Below are positions 8,747 through 16,807 of a stretch of DNA of 64,000 nt, one piece after another. The DNA comes from an uncultured Carboxylicivirga sp. (GTDB lineage Bacteria; Bacteroidota; Bacteroidia; Bacteroidales; Marinilabiliaceae): NCBI RefSeq assembly GCF_963668385.1, contig NZ_OY764327.1, positions 6,022,724-6,086,723 on the forward strand, read 5' to 3'. Each line of letters opens with the position of its first letter. Position 1 is the first letter of the stretch. A model generated the notes under the pieces. That model was given only the letters and a program-made list of their open reading frames with translations, did no database searches and had not been told where the DNA came from. The translations under genes and the position numbers were made by a program.

Positions 8747-9331
8747 CTATTCGACCTGCGTCTCAAATATTGGTTTTTCTTTCTTGAAGATGGCAGCTAA
8801 GATAAGAGAAATTACGAAACCCATAATAGTCGACCATAAAATTGATTTAACTGGTCCCATAAACTTGGCATCATCAATTTGGCTTTGAACATTCTCATCC
8901 AACTTCTCCATTTGTTTATCAATTTCGGACTGAGGAACACCACTCGACTCCATAAAAGCCAACGTTTTTTCAGTAACACTCTCCTGAACCTTACGAGTGT
9001 AATCCGGATCAATAAAATTATTGAATGCTAATGAATACACCGCAACTAAAACCGCTGCAATAAATGTTATAAAAGTTCCATAAAGAAGGCCATCTCCATA
9101 TTTCATAAACCCACCTAGGTCTTTATCCCGATATCTTTTTATTAAAACAGCCAACACAACAACAAAAGGAATAAAGCTTACCACTACACCAAGAATCCCA
9201 AAAACGATAAGTGATATACTTTCGATATCAACAAGCACATAAAACAGCACATTAATTACAATAAGAATAATACCAAAGATTACTCCATTATTGATTCCAC
9301 TCTTAATTAAAGGTGATTTTTCATTTTCCAT
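8747..9331 (-). CDS. DUF4199 membrane protein
   Basis: A protein of 194 residues from the ATG at 9331; a longer frame would need a TTG at 9358 and is not preferred. Four hydrophobic segments are visible: two early ones (about 15-60), one near 80-100 and one close to the C-terminus. A charged extracytoplasmic region rich in E, K and Q separates the last two. This is the DUF4199 pattern, common in Bacteroidota beside GT2 glycosyltransferases. Function is unknown; the linkage suggests a role with lipid-linked sugar handling. Confidence 0.78.
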   Translation of the reverse strand: MENEKSPLIKSGINNGVIFGIILIVINVLFYVLVDIESISLIVFGILGVVVSFIPFVVVLAVLIKRYRDKDLGGFMKYGDGLLYGTFITFIAAVLVAVYSLAFNNFIDPDYTRKVQESVTEKTLAFMESSGVPQSEIDKQMEKLDENVQSQIDDAKFMGPVKSILWSTIMGFVISLILAAIFKKEKPIFETQVE

Positions 9332-9490
9332 AAATCGGGTTTTAAATTTATATTTCAACTAAAGTACAAAAACGTCTCGAAAAAGAGTCAGCATAAGGCG
9401 AGTTTTAGTTGATATCAAAAAAAGATGAAAAATTTTGTTTTTCATTTTCACCACCTTACGAATTAACATGAAAAAAAGTACCCCGGAATA

Positions 9491-9521
9491 TTTGCACGTA
9501 AAGACTTTTGTTTTACTTTTG
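9491..9521 (+). promoter_or_regulatory. Promoter of the SRP RNA-tRNA operon
   Basis: A textbook Bacteroidota promoter: TTTG at 9491-9494, exactly 19 bases, then TACTTTTG at 9514-9521. Transcription would begin near 9528, a few bases before the mature SRP RNA. Confidence 0.75.
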
Positions 9522-9540
9522 CATCCGCAATCACAAACAC

Positions 9541-9637
9541 GGGTAAGTCCCATACGACTAGCTCCTGTTGAATTCCCCCAGGGCCTGACGGCAGCAAGGG
9601 TAGACGGTTGTAGCAGTGCGATGTGGGTAGCTTACCC
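9541..9637 (+). ncRNA. ffs: Signal recognition particle RNA (4.5S type)
   Basis: An RNA of about 97 nt closed by GGGTAAG (9541-9547) pairing with CTTACCC (9631-9637). The centre carries the conserved SRP domain IV signature with the GGCCTGACGGCAGCA segment and the matching AAGGGTAGACGG side. It guides Ffh to signal sequences and to FtsY. It ends only 5 bases before a tRNA-Thr gene and shares its promoter, so it should be released by tRNA processing enzymes. Confidence 0.93.
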
Positions 9638-9642
9638 ACCCT

Positions 9643-9716
9643 GCCGCTGTAGCTCAGCTGGCTAGAGCAGCTGATTTGTAATCAGCAGGTCGGGGGTTCG
9701 AGTCCCTCCAGCGGCT
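9643..9716 (+). tRNA. tRNA-Thr(TGT), copy 1
   Basis: 74 nt with full cloverleaf pairing: acceptor GCCGCTG with CAGCGGC, and anticodon loop TTTGTAA giving TGT. Unlike the two other copies it is followed by an encoded CCA (9717-9719). Confidence 0.97.
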
Positions 9717-9766
9717 CCAAATTAACCAATGGGTTAATGGAAAAATTTAAAATACTGAATGTAATT

Positions 9767-9849
9767 GGGGAGATACCAAAGTGGCCAACTGGGGCGGACT
9801 GTAACTCCGCTGACTTATGTCTTCGTAGGTTCGAATCCTGCTCTCCCCA
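9767..9849 (+). tRNA. tRNA-Tyr(GTA), copy 1
   Basis: 83 nt class II tRNA with a long variable arm. Acceptor GGGGAGA pairs with TCTCCCC, and the anticodon loop CTGTAAC gives GTA. No CCA is encoded. Confidence 0.97.
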
Positions 9850-9856
9850 CTTTTCT

Positions 9857-9930
9857 GCCGCTGTAGCTCAGCTGGCTAGAGCAGCTGATTTGTAATCAGC
9901 AGGTCGGGGGTTCGAGTCCCTCCAGCGGCT
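9857..9930 (+). tRNA. tRNA-Thr(TGT), copy 2
   Basis: Identical in sequence to copy 1 but without an encoded CCA. It starts 7 bases after tRNA-Tyr copy 1. Confidence 0.97.
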
Positions 9931-9964
9931 CTATTTTAATATAGCAGAAAAGGCAATTACAAAT

Positions 9965-10037
9965 GCGGAAGTAGCTCAGTTGATAGAGCATCAGCCTTCC
10001 AAGCTGAGGGTCGCGGGTTTGAGCCCCGTCTTCCGCT
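9965..10037 (+). tRNA. tRNA-Gly(TCC), copy 1
   Basis: 73 nt with acceptor GCGGAAG pairing with CTTCCGC and anticodon loop CTTCCAA giving TCC. No CCA is encoded. A terminator-like hairpin follows. Confidence 0.97.
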
Positions 10038-10041
10038 CTAC

Positions 10042-10074
10042 AAGCCATTTGATTTTTCGAGTGGCTTTTTTATT
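10042..10074 (+). terminator. Terminator-like hairpin inside the tRNA array, copy 1
   Basis: Stem AAGCCATTTG with CGAGTGGCTT (two G-T pairs) and a 6-base loop, followed by a T run, 5 bases after tRNA-Gly copy 1. A second inverted repeat, AACTGTT with AACAGTT (10084-10105), follows it. Confidence 0.65.
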
Positions 10075-10128
10075 GAAAGTTTCAACTGTTGTAATGATAA
10101 CAGTTATTATAAAATATTGAATGCAATT

Positions 10129-10211
10129 GGGGAGATACCAAAGTGGCCAACTGGGGCGGACTGTAACTCCGCTGACTTATGTCTTCGTAGGTTCGAATCC
10201 TGCTCTCCCCA
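10129..10211 (+). tRNA. tRNA-Tyr(GTA), copy 2
   Basis: Identical to copy 1 over all 83 nt. It starts the second Tyr-Thr-Gly unit, 362 bases after the first. Confidence 0.97.
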
Positions 10212-10218
10212 CTTTTCT

Positions 10219-10292
10219 GCCGCTGTAGCTCAGCTGGCTAGAGCAGCTGATTTGTAATCAGCAGGTCGGGGGTTCGAGTCCCTCCAGCGGCT
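10219..10292 (+). tRNA. tRNA-Thr(TGT), copy 3
   Basis: Identical to the other tRNA-Thr genes; no encoded CCA. The 7-base spacer from tRNA-Tyr equals that in the first unit. Confidence 0.97.
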
Positions 10293-10327
10293 CTTTCTTT
10301 TAAGAGAAGCAGAAAAAATTGCAAATT

Positions 10328-10400
10328 GCGGAAGTAGCTCAGTTGATAGAGCATCAGCCTTCCAAGCTGAGGGTCGCGGGTTTGAGCCCCGTCTTCCGCT
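10328..10400 (+). tRNA. tRNA-Gly(TCC), copy 2
   Basis: Identical to copy 1 over all 73 nt. It is followed by the second internal terminator-like hairpin. Confidence 0.97.
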
Positions 10401-10404
10401 CTAC

Positions 10405-10436
10405 AAGCCATTTGATTTATCAGGTGGCTTTTTTAT
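10405..10436 (+). terminator. Terminator-like hairpin inside the tRNA array, copy 2
   Basis: Stem AAGCCATTTGA with TCAGGTGGCTT and a 4-base loop, followed by T6. It is homologous to the hairpin after tRNA-Gly copy 1, with changes that keep pairing. A second repeat, ATTCTGTAA with TTACAGAAT (10443-10465), followed by T-rich sequence, lies before the last tRNA. Confidence 0.7.
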
Positions 10437-10476
10437 TGACTCATTCTGTAAAATAATTACAGAATACTTTTTTATT

Positions 10477-10559
10477 GGGGAGATACCAAAGTGGCCAACT
10501 GGGGCGGACTGTAACTCCGCTGACTTATGTCTTCGTAGGTTCGAATCCTGCTCTCCCCA
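10477..10559 (+). tRNA. tRNA-Tyr(GTA), copy 3
   Basis: Identical to copies 1 and 2. It ends the array; no Thr or Gly gene follows, so the third repeat unit is partial. Confidence 0.97.
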
Positions 10560-10671
10560 CTCCTACATGCTCCTTAATTTTATTTTTCGTTTGAATTAAA
10601 ATTTACAACTATTTGATATTTGTAAGTACCAATACTGTTAACCTTTTCTTTGAAAATCATACCAATTACAA

Positions 10672-10709
10672 ACAAAAAAAACACCCAATCATTAATGACT
10701 GAGTGTTTC
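10672..10709 (-). terminator. Terminator of the S1/P1 nuclease gene
   Basis: On the minus strand a stem formed by AAACACTCAGTCATT and AATGATTGGGTGTT is followed by a run of T. It lies about 30 bases after the nuclease stop codon. Confidence 0.75.
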
Positions 10710-10736
10710 TTATATAAAGTCGATTTTATTTAATCC

Positions 10737-11513
10737 TTATCCTAACAAATCATTAAGCAATATAGCCAACCTGTAACCAGCTTTCTGAATTTGCTTATAC
10801 ACTACAGGACTATATCTATAATTGTATTGATACTTAAATGTTTTATCTCCCAAATTGTCGTACACATCTTTAGTAATAAGGTGTGTTTCGTTTACCCAAT
10901 CAACAACTGAAAGTTTTTCCCAATCTTTTAAATCTTTGCCATCCGGGGCACCTGCAAACCTGGCCAATTCAGTATAACTTAGTCGGCTGTAATCGATTAT
11001 ATCTTCATCCCATACACGATGCAAGTTACTTTTCTTCCAAAACCATTTAACCTCCACTCTATTTCCACCCAAATCATCGGCTAAACCAACATGCATTGGC
11101 TGATGGGCATCACCCACCAAATGAATAATAAACTTTAAAGCAACAGCCTTATCTTCTAGGGTTGATTTTTTATCTTTCAACATTTTTACCATATCGGCCA
11201 TCACAGTAACTAAATCACCATCGGTATTTTTAACTGCTTGTTCATATGTTTGATCTAAAGGCATATTTACATAATGGGGCAATTTATTATATGGATTATC
11301 TTTATCCGATCTGATTTCATCAGCCCAATTAGCAAATAAAGGCAAATAATCATCACCCAAAATTTCTTTAATTTTAGATTTTGTCCCTTCTGTAAGTTGA
11401 CCGTATGCAATTTCGGCTATGGCTCTATGTCCTGTACTGCCCCAAGCTCCAGCATACTGAGCCGAAAACATAACTACTGATAGCAATAGTATAAATTGTT
11501 TTAAATTTTTCAT
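10737..11513 (-). CDS. Secreted S1/P1-type nuclease
   Basis: A protein of 258 residues with a signal peptide cleaved after AGA (21-23), leaving the N-terminal tryptophan W24 whose amino group helps bind zinc in this family. Other zinc-site motifs are present in order: H29 in STGHR, the aspartate of NWADEIR, HYVN, HLVGDAHQPMH and NLHRVWDED. S1/P1 enzymes degrade single-stranded RNA and DNA and release 5' nucleotides. It should act in the periplasm or outside. It is a single-gene unit facing the tRNA array with its own terminator. Confidence 0.92.
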   Translation of the reverse strand: MKNLKQFILLLSVVMFSAQYAGAWGSTGHRAIAEIAYGQLTEGTKSKIKEILGDDYLPLFANWADEIRSDKDNPYNKLPHYVNMPLDQTYEQAVKNTDGDLVTVMADMVKMLKDKKSTLEDKAVALKFIIHLVGDAHQPMHVGLADDLGGNRVEVKWFWKKSNLHRVWDEDIIDYSRLSYTELARFAGAPDGKDLKDWEKLSVVDWVNETHLITKDVYDNLGDKTFKYQYNYRYSPVVYKQIQKAGYRLAILLNDLLG

Positions 11514-11712
11514 TCTCTATTTATTGATATTATTTTCTACTAATTATAACAAACAAAGCTACTCTTATATTTTTTAAGCACGTGTATTATTTGATATTTG
11601 ATAAGCTTTTTTCACATCTGGTGTAAGTTTGAGTAATGATGCGTATTTTTGCACTTAACTATTGCAAAAGAAATAATTAAAAGGTTAATTTATATAACAA
11701 GATACATAAGCT

Positions 11713-12327
11713 ATGCTACTAAAAATATACGAGGACAATCCCAACGAACGCGAACTAAAAAAAGTTGTTGACACCTTGCGGAATGGAGGATTGGTTATTT
11801 ACCCAACCGATACAATTTATGGCATTGGCTGCGATATATACAATTCAAAAGCTGTTGAAAAGGTTGCCCGCATCAAAGGCATTAATCTAAAAAAAGCTAA
11901 TTTATCTTTTATTTGCTATGATTTGAGCCATATTTCGGACTTTACCAAACCGTTGGATAATCGAATTTTCAAAGTTATGAAGCGCAGTTTACCTGGACCT
12001 TTTACCTTTATTTTAAATGCCAACAGCAATGTTCCTAAATTATTTAAGAATAATAAAAAAACCGTTGGTATTCGTGTACCTGATAACAATATTATAAGAA
12101 CATTAGTTGATTTGCTTGGTAACCCAATTCTTTCGACCTCGGTAAAAGACGAGGATGATATTTTAGAGTACAGTACCGATCCAGAATTAATTCATGAAAA
12201 ATATGCCGACATGGTAGATATAGTAATAGATGGAGGTTATGGTGGTAACGAGCCATCAACTATAATCGATTGTACTGGTGGCGACATGGAATTAGTTCGC
12301 CAGGGCTTAGGTACAATTGATTTATAA
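11713..12327 (+). CDS. YrdC/Sua5 family L-threonylcarbamoyladenylate synthase
   Basis: A protein of 204 residues with the YrdC fold signature: the VIYPTDTIYGIGCDI segment at about 29-43, the KRSLPGPFTFIL segment near 96-107 and the GIRVPDN segment near 121-127. The family makes threonylcarbamoyl-AMP for t6A37 of tRNAs reading ANN codons. The length fits the short TsaC/YciO group and lacks the Sua5 extension; a YciO-like paralogue with a different role cannot be excluded. Its stop lies 5 bases from the convergent trkH stop. Confidence 0.85.
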   Translation: MLLKIYEDNPNERELKKVVDTLRNGGLVIYPTDTIYGIGCDIYNSKAVEKVARIKGINLKKANLSFICYDLSHISDFTKPLDNRIFKVMKRSLPGPFTFILNANSNVPKLFKNNKKTVGIRVPDNNIIRTLVDLLGNPILSTSVKDEDDILEYSTDPELIHEKYADMVDIVIDGGYGGNEPSTIIDCTGGDMELVRQGLGTIDL

Positions 12328-12332
12328 TAGTT

Positions 12333-13784
12333 TTATTCTTTCCAAAAATAGGGAGAGAAAATTAAGATAACCGTAAAAATCTCTAATCGGCCAATTAACA
12401 TTAAAATAGATAAAAACCATTTACCAAATGTTGGTATAGTATAAAAGTTAGAGGCCGGACCCACTTCTCCCAATCCAGGACCAATATTTCCGATTGATGT
12501 TGCAACGGCCCCAAGAGAGGTATCTAAGCTATACCCCATCATACTCATTACAATCATACTTAAACCAACAATCATCATATAAATAACGATAAAAGCAAGT
12601 ACATTCGTAATGATCCCCTGACCAACAGCGCGATCATTATAACGAACAGGAATTACTGCATTTGGATGCACAAGACGTTTCAATTCATAATAACTGTTCT
12701 TCATCAACAATACAATACGCACAATTTTAATACCTCCACCTGTTGAACCGGCTGATCCTCCAAAAAACATTAATAAGAAGATCATGATACTTAAAAACGG
12801 TGCCCACAACAGATAGTCGGCCGTTGCATAACCTGTGGTGGTAATTATAGAAACCACCTGAAATAAACTATCGCGAATACTTTGCTCAACGCCATGTGCT
12901 CCACCAGTAAAGTACAAAACAACAGCAACGATTGCACTCATCCCAATTACTATTCCAAAATAAGATTGAAACTCTTCATCTTTTATAACCTTAGAAAAAC
13001 GACCTTTTAAAGCACTAAATGACAAGGTAAAGTTAGCCCCGGCCAAAAACATAAAAAAGATCATTACATATTGCAGGTAAGACGAATCGTAATAAGCCAC
13101 ACTAGCTTGTTTAGTTGAGTATCCACCTGTAGCCATTGTTGTAAACGAGTGACATATGGCATCAAAAGGAGTCATTCCTCCTATCACCAATAATACAGCT
13201 TCAACAAGTGTAAAAAGTACGTATATACCATACAAACGCTTTGCTGTTTCAGTAATTCGAGGATGTAATTTATCAGGAACCGGCCCCGGAACCTCAGCAA
13301 TAAACATCTGCATTCCACCTACTCCCAACAAGGGCAATATGGCTAAAGACAGCACTATAATTCCCATACCTCCCAACCACTGAATTAAACTACGCCAAAA
13401 CAATAACCCATGAGGCAAGGCTTCGATATCGTTTAAAATACTACTCCCGGTAGTAGTAAAACCTGAAATAGTTTCGAAAAAAGCATCGGTATAAGAAGGA
13501 ATAGCCCCGCTTAACCAAAAAGGCAGTAAGCCAAAAAGGGAAAAAACCAACCATACAGAAGTAACAACCAAATAACCTTCTCTTTTACCAATATCCTTAT
13601 TAGCCTTAAAAAAGATACTGGCAAGAACTCCTCCAATAACAATACAAATTGCTGAAGAAATGAGATGATAAGGTAAATCATACTCGTTATACAAAGCTGC
13701 AATGCCTGCTGAAAGCAACATAAAAACACCTTCAACTACCAAAAGCAGTCCAAGTACTAAAAAAATAAACCGGGAATTTAACAT
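12333..13784 (-). CDS. trkH: Trk potassium uptake channel subunit TrkH, paralogue 2
   Basis: An integral membrane protein of 483 residues. The four pore loops of the Trk/Ktr superfamily are visible with their filter glycines: TTTGSS, TMATGGYS, TTTGYATAD and SIGNIGPG. It should conduct K+ (or Na+) into the cell under control of a cytoplasmic TrkA ring. It lies 50 bases downstream of a second trkH and is last in a trkA-trkH-trkH unit. The two channels share the same layout but differ throughout, so the duplication is old. Confidence 0.93.
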   Translation of the reverse strand: MLNSRFIFLVLGLLLVVEGVFMLLSAGIAALYNEYDLPYHLISSAICIVIGGVLASIFFKANKDIGKREGYLVVTSVWLVFSLFGLLPFWLSGAIPSYTDAFFETISGFTTTGSSILNDIEALPHGLLFWRSLIQWLGGMGIIVLSLAILPLLGVGGMQMFIAEVPGPVPDKLHPRITETAKRLYGIYVLFTLVEAVLLVIGGMTPFDAICHSFTTMATGGYSTKQASVAYYDSSYLQYVMIFFMFLAGANFTLSFSALKGRFSKVIKDEEFQSYFGIVIGMSAIVAVVLYFTGGAHGVEQSIRDSLFQVVSIITTTGYATADYLLWAPFLSIMIFLLMFFGGSAGSTGGGIKIVRIVLLMKNSYYELKRLVHPNAVIPVRYNDRAVGQGIITNVLAFIVIYMMIVGLSMIVMSMMGYSLDTSLGAVATSIGNIGPGLGEVGPASNFYTIPTFGKWFLSILMLIGRLEIFTVILIFSPYFWKE

Positions 13785-13834
13785 CTCCTATCGTCTAGTA
13801 TTTTACAAGTAATGACGAGTAAAAATACATAGAC

Positions 13835-15283
13835 TTATTTATTTCGCCAGAAATGAGGTGAAAAAAGTATCAAAACAGAGAATAATTCTAAACGTCCTAA
13901 AAGCATTAAGAAAGATAACACCCATTTACCAGCCTCTGGTACAGACAAAAAGTTTGTCATAGGTCCAACGGTTCCTAAACCAGGACCAATACCTCCCATA
14001 GTAGTAGCTGCAGCTCCCATGGCCGAATCCATATCCATACCCAAAAATGTAAGAATAAACGATCCGGCAACAAATATAATGAAGTATAAAATTACAAATG
14101 CCATTACTTTATAAACCACTTCTTTGGGGATTGTTTTGTCTTTTATCTTTAAAGAAAAAACAGCCAAGGGATGTGTTAACCTTTTAAATTCCAGCATTGT
14201 ATTCTTCACCAAAATATGATGACGCATAATTTTGGGCCCACCTGAAGTACTTCCTGCACATGCTCCCATAAACATGAGAATAAATATGGCATAAGTAAAA
14301 TATGGATGCCAGGCTGTATAATCTGCCGACACAAATCCGGTAGTTGTAACAATACTTACCACCTGAAATAATGCGGCTCTAAAAGATGGTTCAGCAGGAA
14401 ATTTATCATATAAGGCAAGTGTACCCGCAATCAATAAAGCAACTGATAATACCACAAAGAAGTACAACTGCAATTCTTTGTTTTGAATGACTTTTTTAAA
14501 CTTCCCTTTCCACAAAAAATAAAACAAGGTAAAGTTTACTCCGGCAAAAAACATGAACACAATCACTACATACTGAATGTACGGTGAATAGCTCATCATA
14601 CTATCATTTTTAGTTGAGAAACCACCAGAAGCTATTGTTCCGAAACTATGACACAAAGCATCGAACAATGGCATACCTCCAAACATTAAAAAGACAGTTT
14701 CGAGCAGAATTAAAGCCACATAAATACCCCACAAACTCTTTGCAGTTTTAGCAATACGTGGGTGTAATTGTTCATTGGTTATACCTCCGGCTTCAGCATT
14801 AAACAACTGCATACCACCAAATCCGAAATAAGGTAAAACAGCAACTGCTAACACCACAATACCCATACCACCAAGTAGATGCGTAACACTTCGCCACAAA
14901 AGAATTCCATGAGGTAAACCTTCTATATCAGTAACAACCGAAGCTCCGGTTGTAGTAAAACCCGATATCGATTCAAAAAACGCATCAGTAAAACGTGGTA
15001 TTGTACCACTAAGTATGTATGGAAGGCTTCCAAATAAAGCAATTACAATCCACACCAATGTAACCACAATAAAGCCTTCGCGTTTGATCATATCTTTGGG
15101 AACATTTCTGGTTAACAACCAAGAACCTCCCCCAATCACCAAAGCAATTAAACCTGAATATGTAATGGCACCAGCATCACCTTCGTGATAAAAATAGGCA
15201 ACTAAAGCACAAATAAGCATAAACAAGGCCTCGAACACAAGAACAAGACCAAGTATATTAATGATAAATTTTTTATTCAACAT
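13835..15283 (-). CDS. trkH: Trk potassium uptake channel subunit TrkH, paralogue 1
   Basis: An integral membrane protein of 482 residues, same family as the next gene. Its filter segments are TTTGAS, TIASGGFS, TTTGFVSAD and TMGGIGPG. Loop 2 and loop 4 residues next to the filter glycine differ from the paralogue (S against T; G against N), which could change ion preference or gating. The gene lies 31 bases after trkA, so it is the more tightly linked channel subunit. Confidence 0.93.
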   Translation of the reverse strand: MLNKKFIINILGLVLVFEALFMLICALVAYFYHEGDAGAITYSGLIALVIGGGSWLLTRNVPKDMIKREGFIVVTLVWIVIALFGSLPYILSGTIPRFTDAFFESISGFTTTGASVVTDIEGLPHGILLWRSVTHLLGGMGIVVLAVAVLPYFGFGGMQLFNAEAGGITNEQLHPRIAKTAKSLWGIYVALILLETVFLMFGGMPLFDALCHSFGTIASGGFSTKNDSMMSYSPYIQYVVIVFMFFAGVNFTLFYFLWKGKFKKVIQNKELQLYFFVVLSVALLIAGTLALYDKFPAEPSFRAALFQVVSIVTTTGFVSADYTAWHPYFTYAIFILMFMGACAGSTSGGPKIMRHHILVKNTMLEFKRLTHPLAVFSLKIKDKTIPKEVVYKVMAFVILYFIIFVAGSFILTFLGMDMDSAMGAAATTMGGIGPGLGTVGPMTNFLSVPEAGKWVLSFLMLLGRLELFSVLILFSPHFWRNK

Positions 15284-15314
15284 GGGTTATGCACACAAAT
15301 AGGCGATTATTCAA

Positions 15315-16655
15315 CTAGCTAAACATTTTTTCCACTTTAGCAATCCCCATTGGCATTGCAAACATCACAACCTTATCATCGGGTTCGATAACTGTATCTC
15401 CAGTTGCTATAATGGCAGATTCGCCTCGAATAATACCTCCAATATTTACATCTTTTGGTAAACCTAACTTACGCAAAGGTGCTTTTGTTACTTTTGATCC
15501 TGGCTGAGCAGTCAACTCCAGAATTTCAGCATCGGTAGCTGTTAAACATCGAACATGCGAAACATTAGCACGCAAAGTATACCGATAGATATGACTGGCA
15601 GCAATCAGTTTTTTATTAATTAATGTTCCAATACCTATATTCTCAGCCAAATCGATATAATCAATATTTTCAACCTCAGCTACTGTTTTAGGAACACCCA
15701 TTTTTTTAGCCAACTGACAAGCCAGGATATTTACTTCAGAATTACCGGTAACCGCAACAAAGGCATCCATCTTTTTAATACCTTCATCTTTTAACAGCTC
15801 TAGGTTTCGGCCATCGCCATTAATTACCAATGTATTTGAAAGTTGGTCGGCCAATCGAATAGCACGTTCTTTATCTATTTCAATCAGCTTAATATTATAT
15901 TCGTTTTCAACACTTTCGGCAACCTTTTTACCAATTCTACTTCCTCCCAAAATCATTACATTTCGGATTTCGAATTGCTTTTTACCGGCATCGTCCATTA
16001 CCTGACGCACTGCTGATTTAGTAGTAATTACATATACCAAATCATTATGCTCAATAATATCCTTTCCACGCGGAATGATGGTTACGCCATTTCGAAGTAT
16101 TGCAACAATATTATATTCCTGCTTTTCGTACATAGCCGACACTTCAGCTAGTGTTTTTCCATAAATCAAGGCATTATCACGTACTTTCAAAGCAAACATC
16201 ACCAATTTACTACCTGTAAATTCAAACATCTGGCGAGTCCCCACTTGCTTCAAGGATGCACTTACCTCTTTGGCACCAAGTTGCTCGGGATAAATCAATT
16301 CATCAATACCCAGCTTTTTGAAGAATAACTTATTCTCCTCCATCAGATATTCGTGATTATTTACCCTGGCTATTGTTGTTTTAGCTCCTAATTGTTTGGC
16401 CAGGATACATGATAAAATACTCATATCCTGATAAGGTGGCACAGCTATAAATAAATCACACGATTTAACATTGGCCTCTCTTAAATCCTCTATTGAGGAG
16501 ATGGTTCCAACAATAGTCATCAGATCAAAATGAGAGTCGACTTGTTTAAGCTTCTCTTCATCCTCGTCCATTAAAATGACGTCGTGATTAGCATTACAAA
16601 ACATCTTTGCCAGATGTGTACCGACCTCTCCTGCTCCTGCAATAAAAATCCTCAT
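15315..16655 (-). CDS. trkA: Trk system regulatory subunit TrkA
   Basis: A cytoplasmic protein of 446 residues with two RCK units. Each begins with a Rossmann NAD-binding loop: GAGEVG at 6-11 and GGSRIG at about 233-238. Each is followed by a TrkA_C domain. TrkA binds NAD(H) and ATP/ADP and gates TrkH. It is first in the trkA-trkH-trkH unit, so one regulator may serve two channels. Confidence 0.94.
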   Translation of the reverse strand: MRIFIAGAGEVGTHLAKMFCNANHDVILMDEDEEKLKQVDSHFDLMTIVGTISSIEDLREANVKSCDLFIAVPPYQDMSILSCILAKQLGAKTTIARVNNHEYLMEENKLFFKKLGIDELIYPEQLGAKEVSASLKQVGTRQMFEFTGSKLVMFALKVRDNALIYGKTLAEVSAMYEKQEYNIVAILRNGVTIIPRGKDIIEHNDLVYVITTKSAVRQVMDDAGKKQFEIRNVMILGGSRIGKKVAESVENEYNIKLIEIDKERAIRLADQLSNTLVINGDGRNLELLKDEGIKKMDAFVAVTGNSEVNILACQLAKKMGVPKTVAEVENIDYIDLAENIGIGTLINKKLIAASHIYRYTLRANVSHVRCLTATDAEILELTAQPGSKVTKAPLRKLGLPKDVNIGGIIRGESAIIATGDTVIEPDDKVVMFAMPMGIAKVEKMFS

Positions 16656-16807
16656 GATTAAACACTCTTTTTCCCAAGTTTACCCGTAGGCAAAAACATC
16701 GCAAATTAAGATATAATAAGGGCATATATCCAAATAATATTGATAGAAATAACAGCCTCATCCATTAATATCTCTCCAATAGTATATAAACACAAGGGTT
16801 TTAAGCG

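Larger units (their letters stand above)
9767..10559 (+). repeat. Tandem Tyr-Thr-Gly tRNA repeat (two full units plus Tyr)
   Basis: Unit starts at 9767, 10129 and 10477. The tRNA bodies are identical, the 7-base Tyr-Thr spacers are identical, and the Thr-Gly and Gly-Tyr spacers differ in length and sequence. This indicates tandem duplication followed by spacer drift. Confidence 0.9.

Noticed and set aside
9359-9665. Open frames on both strands across the SRP RNA promoter and gene (64 and 76 codons)
   Set aside because: They overlap a well-supported promoter and structured RNA and have no protein-family features.
9643-10559. CRISPR-like repeats
   Set aside because: The regular repeats here are tRNA genes; no short repeat-spacer array or cas gene occurs in the window.
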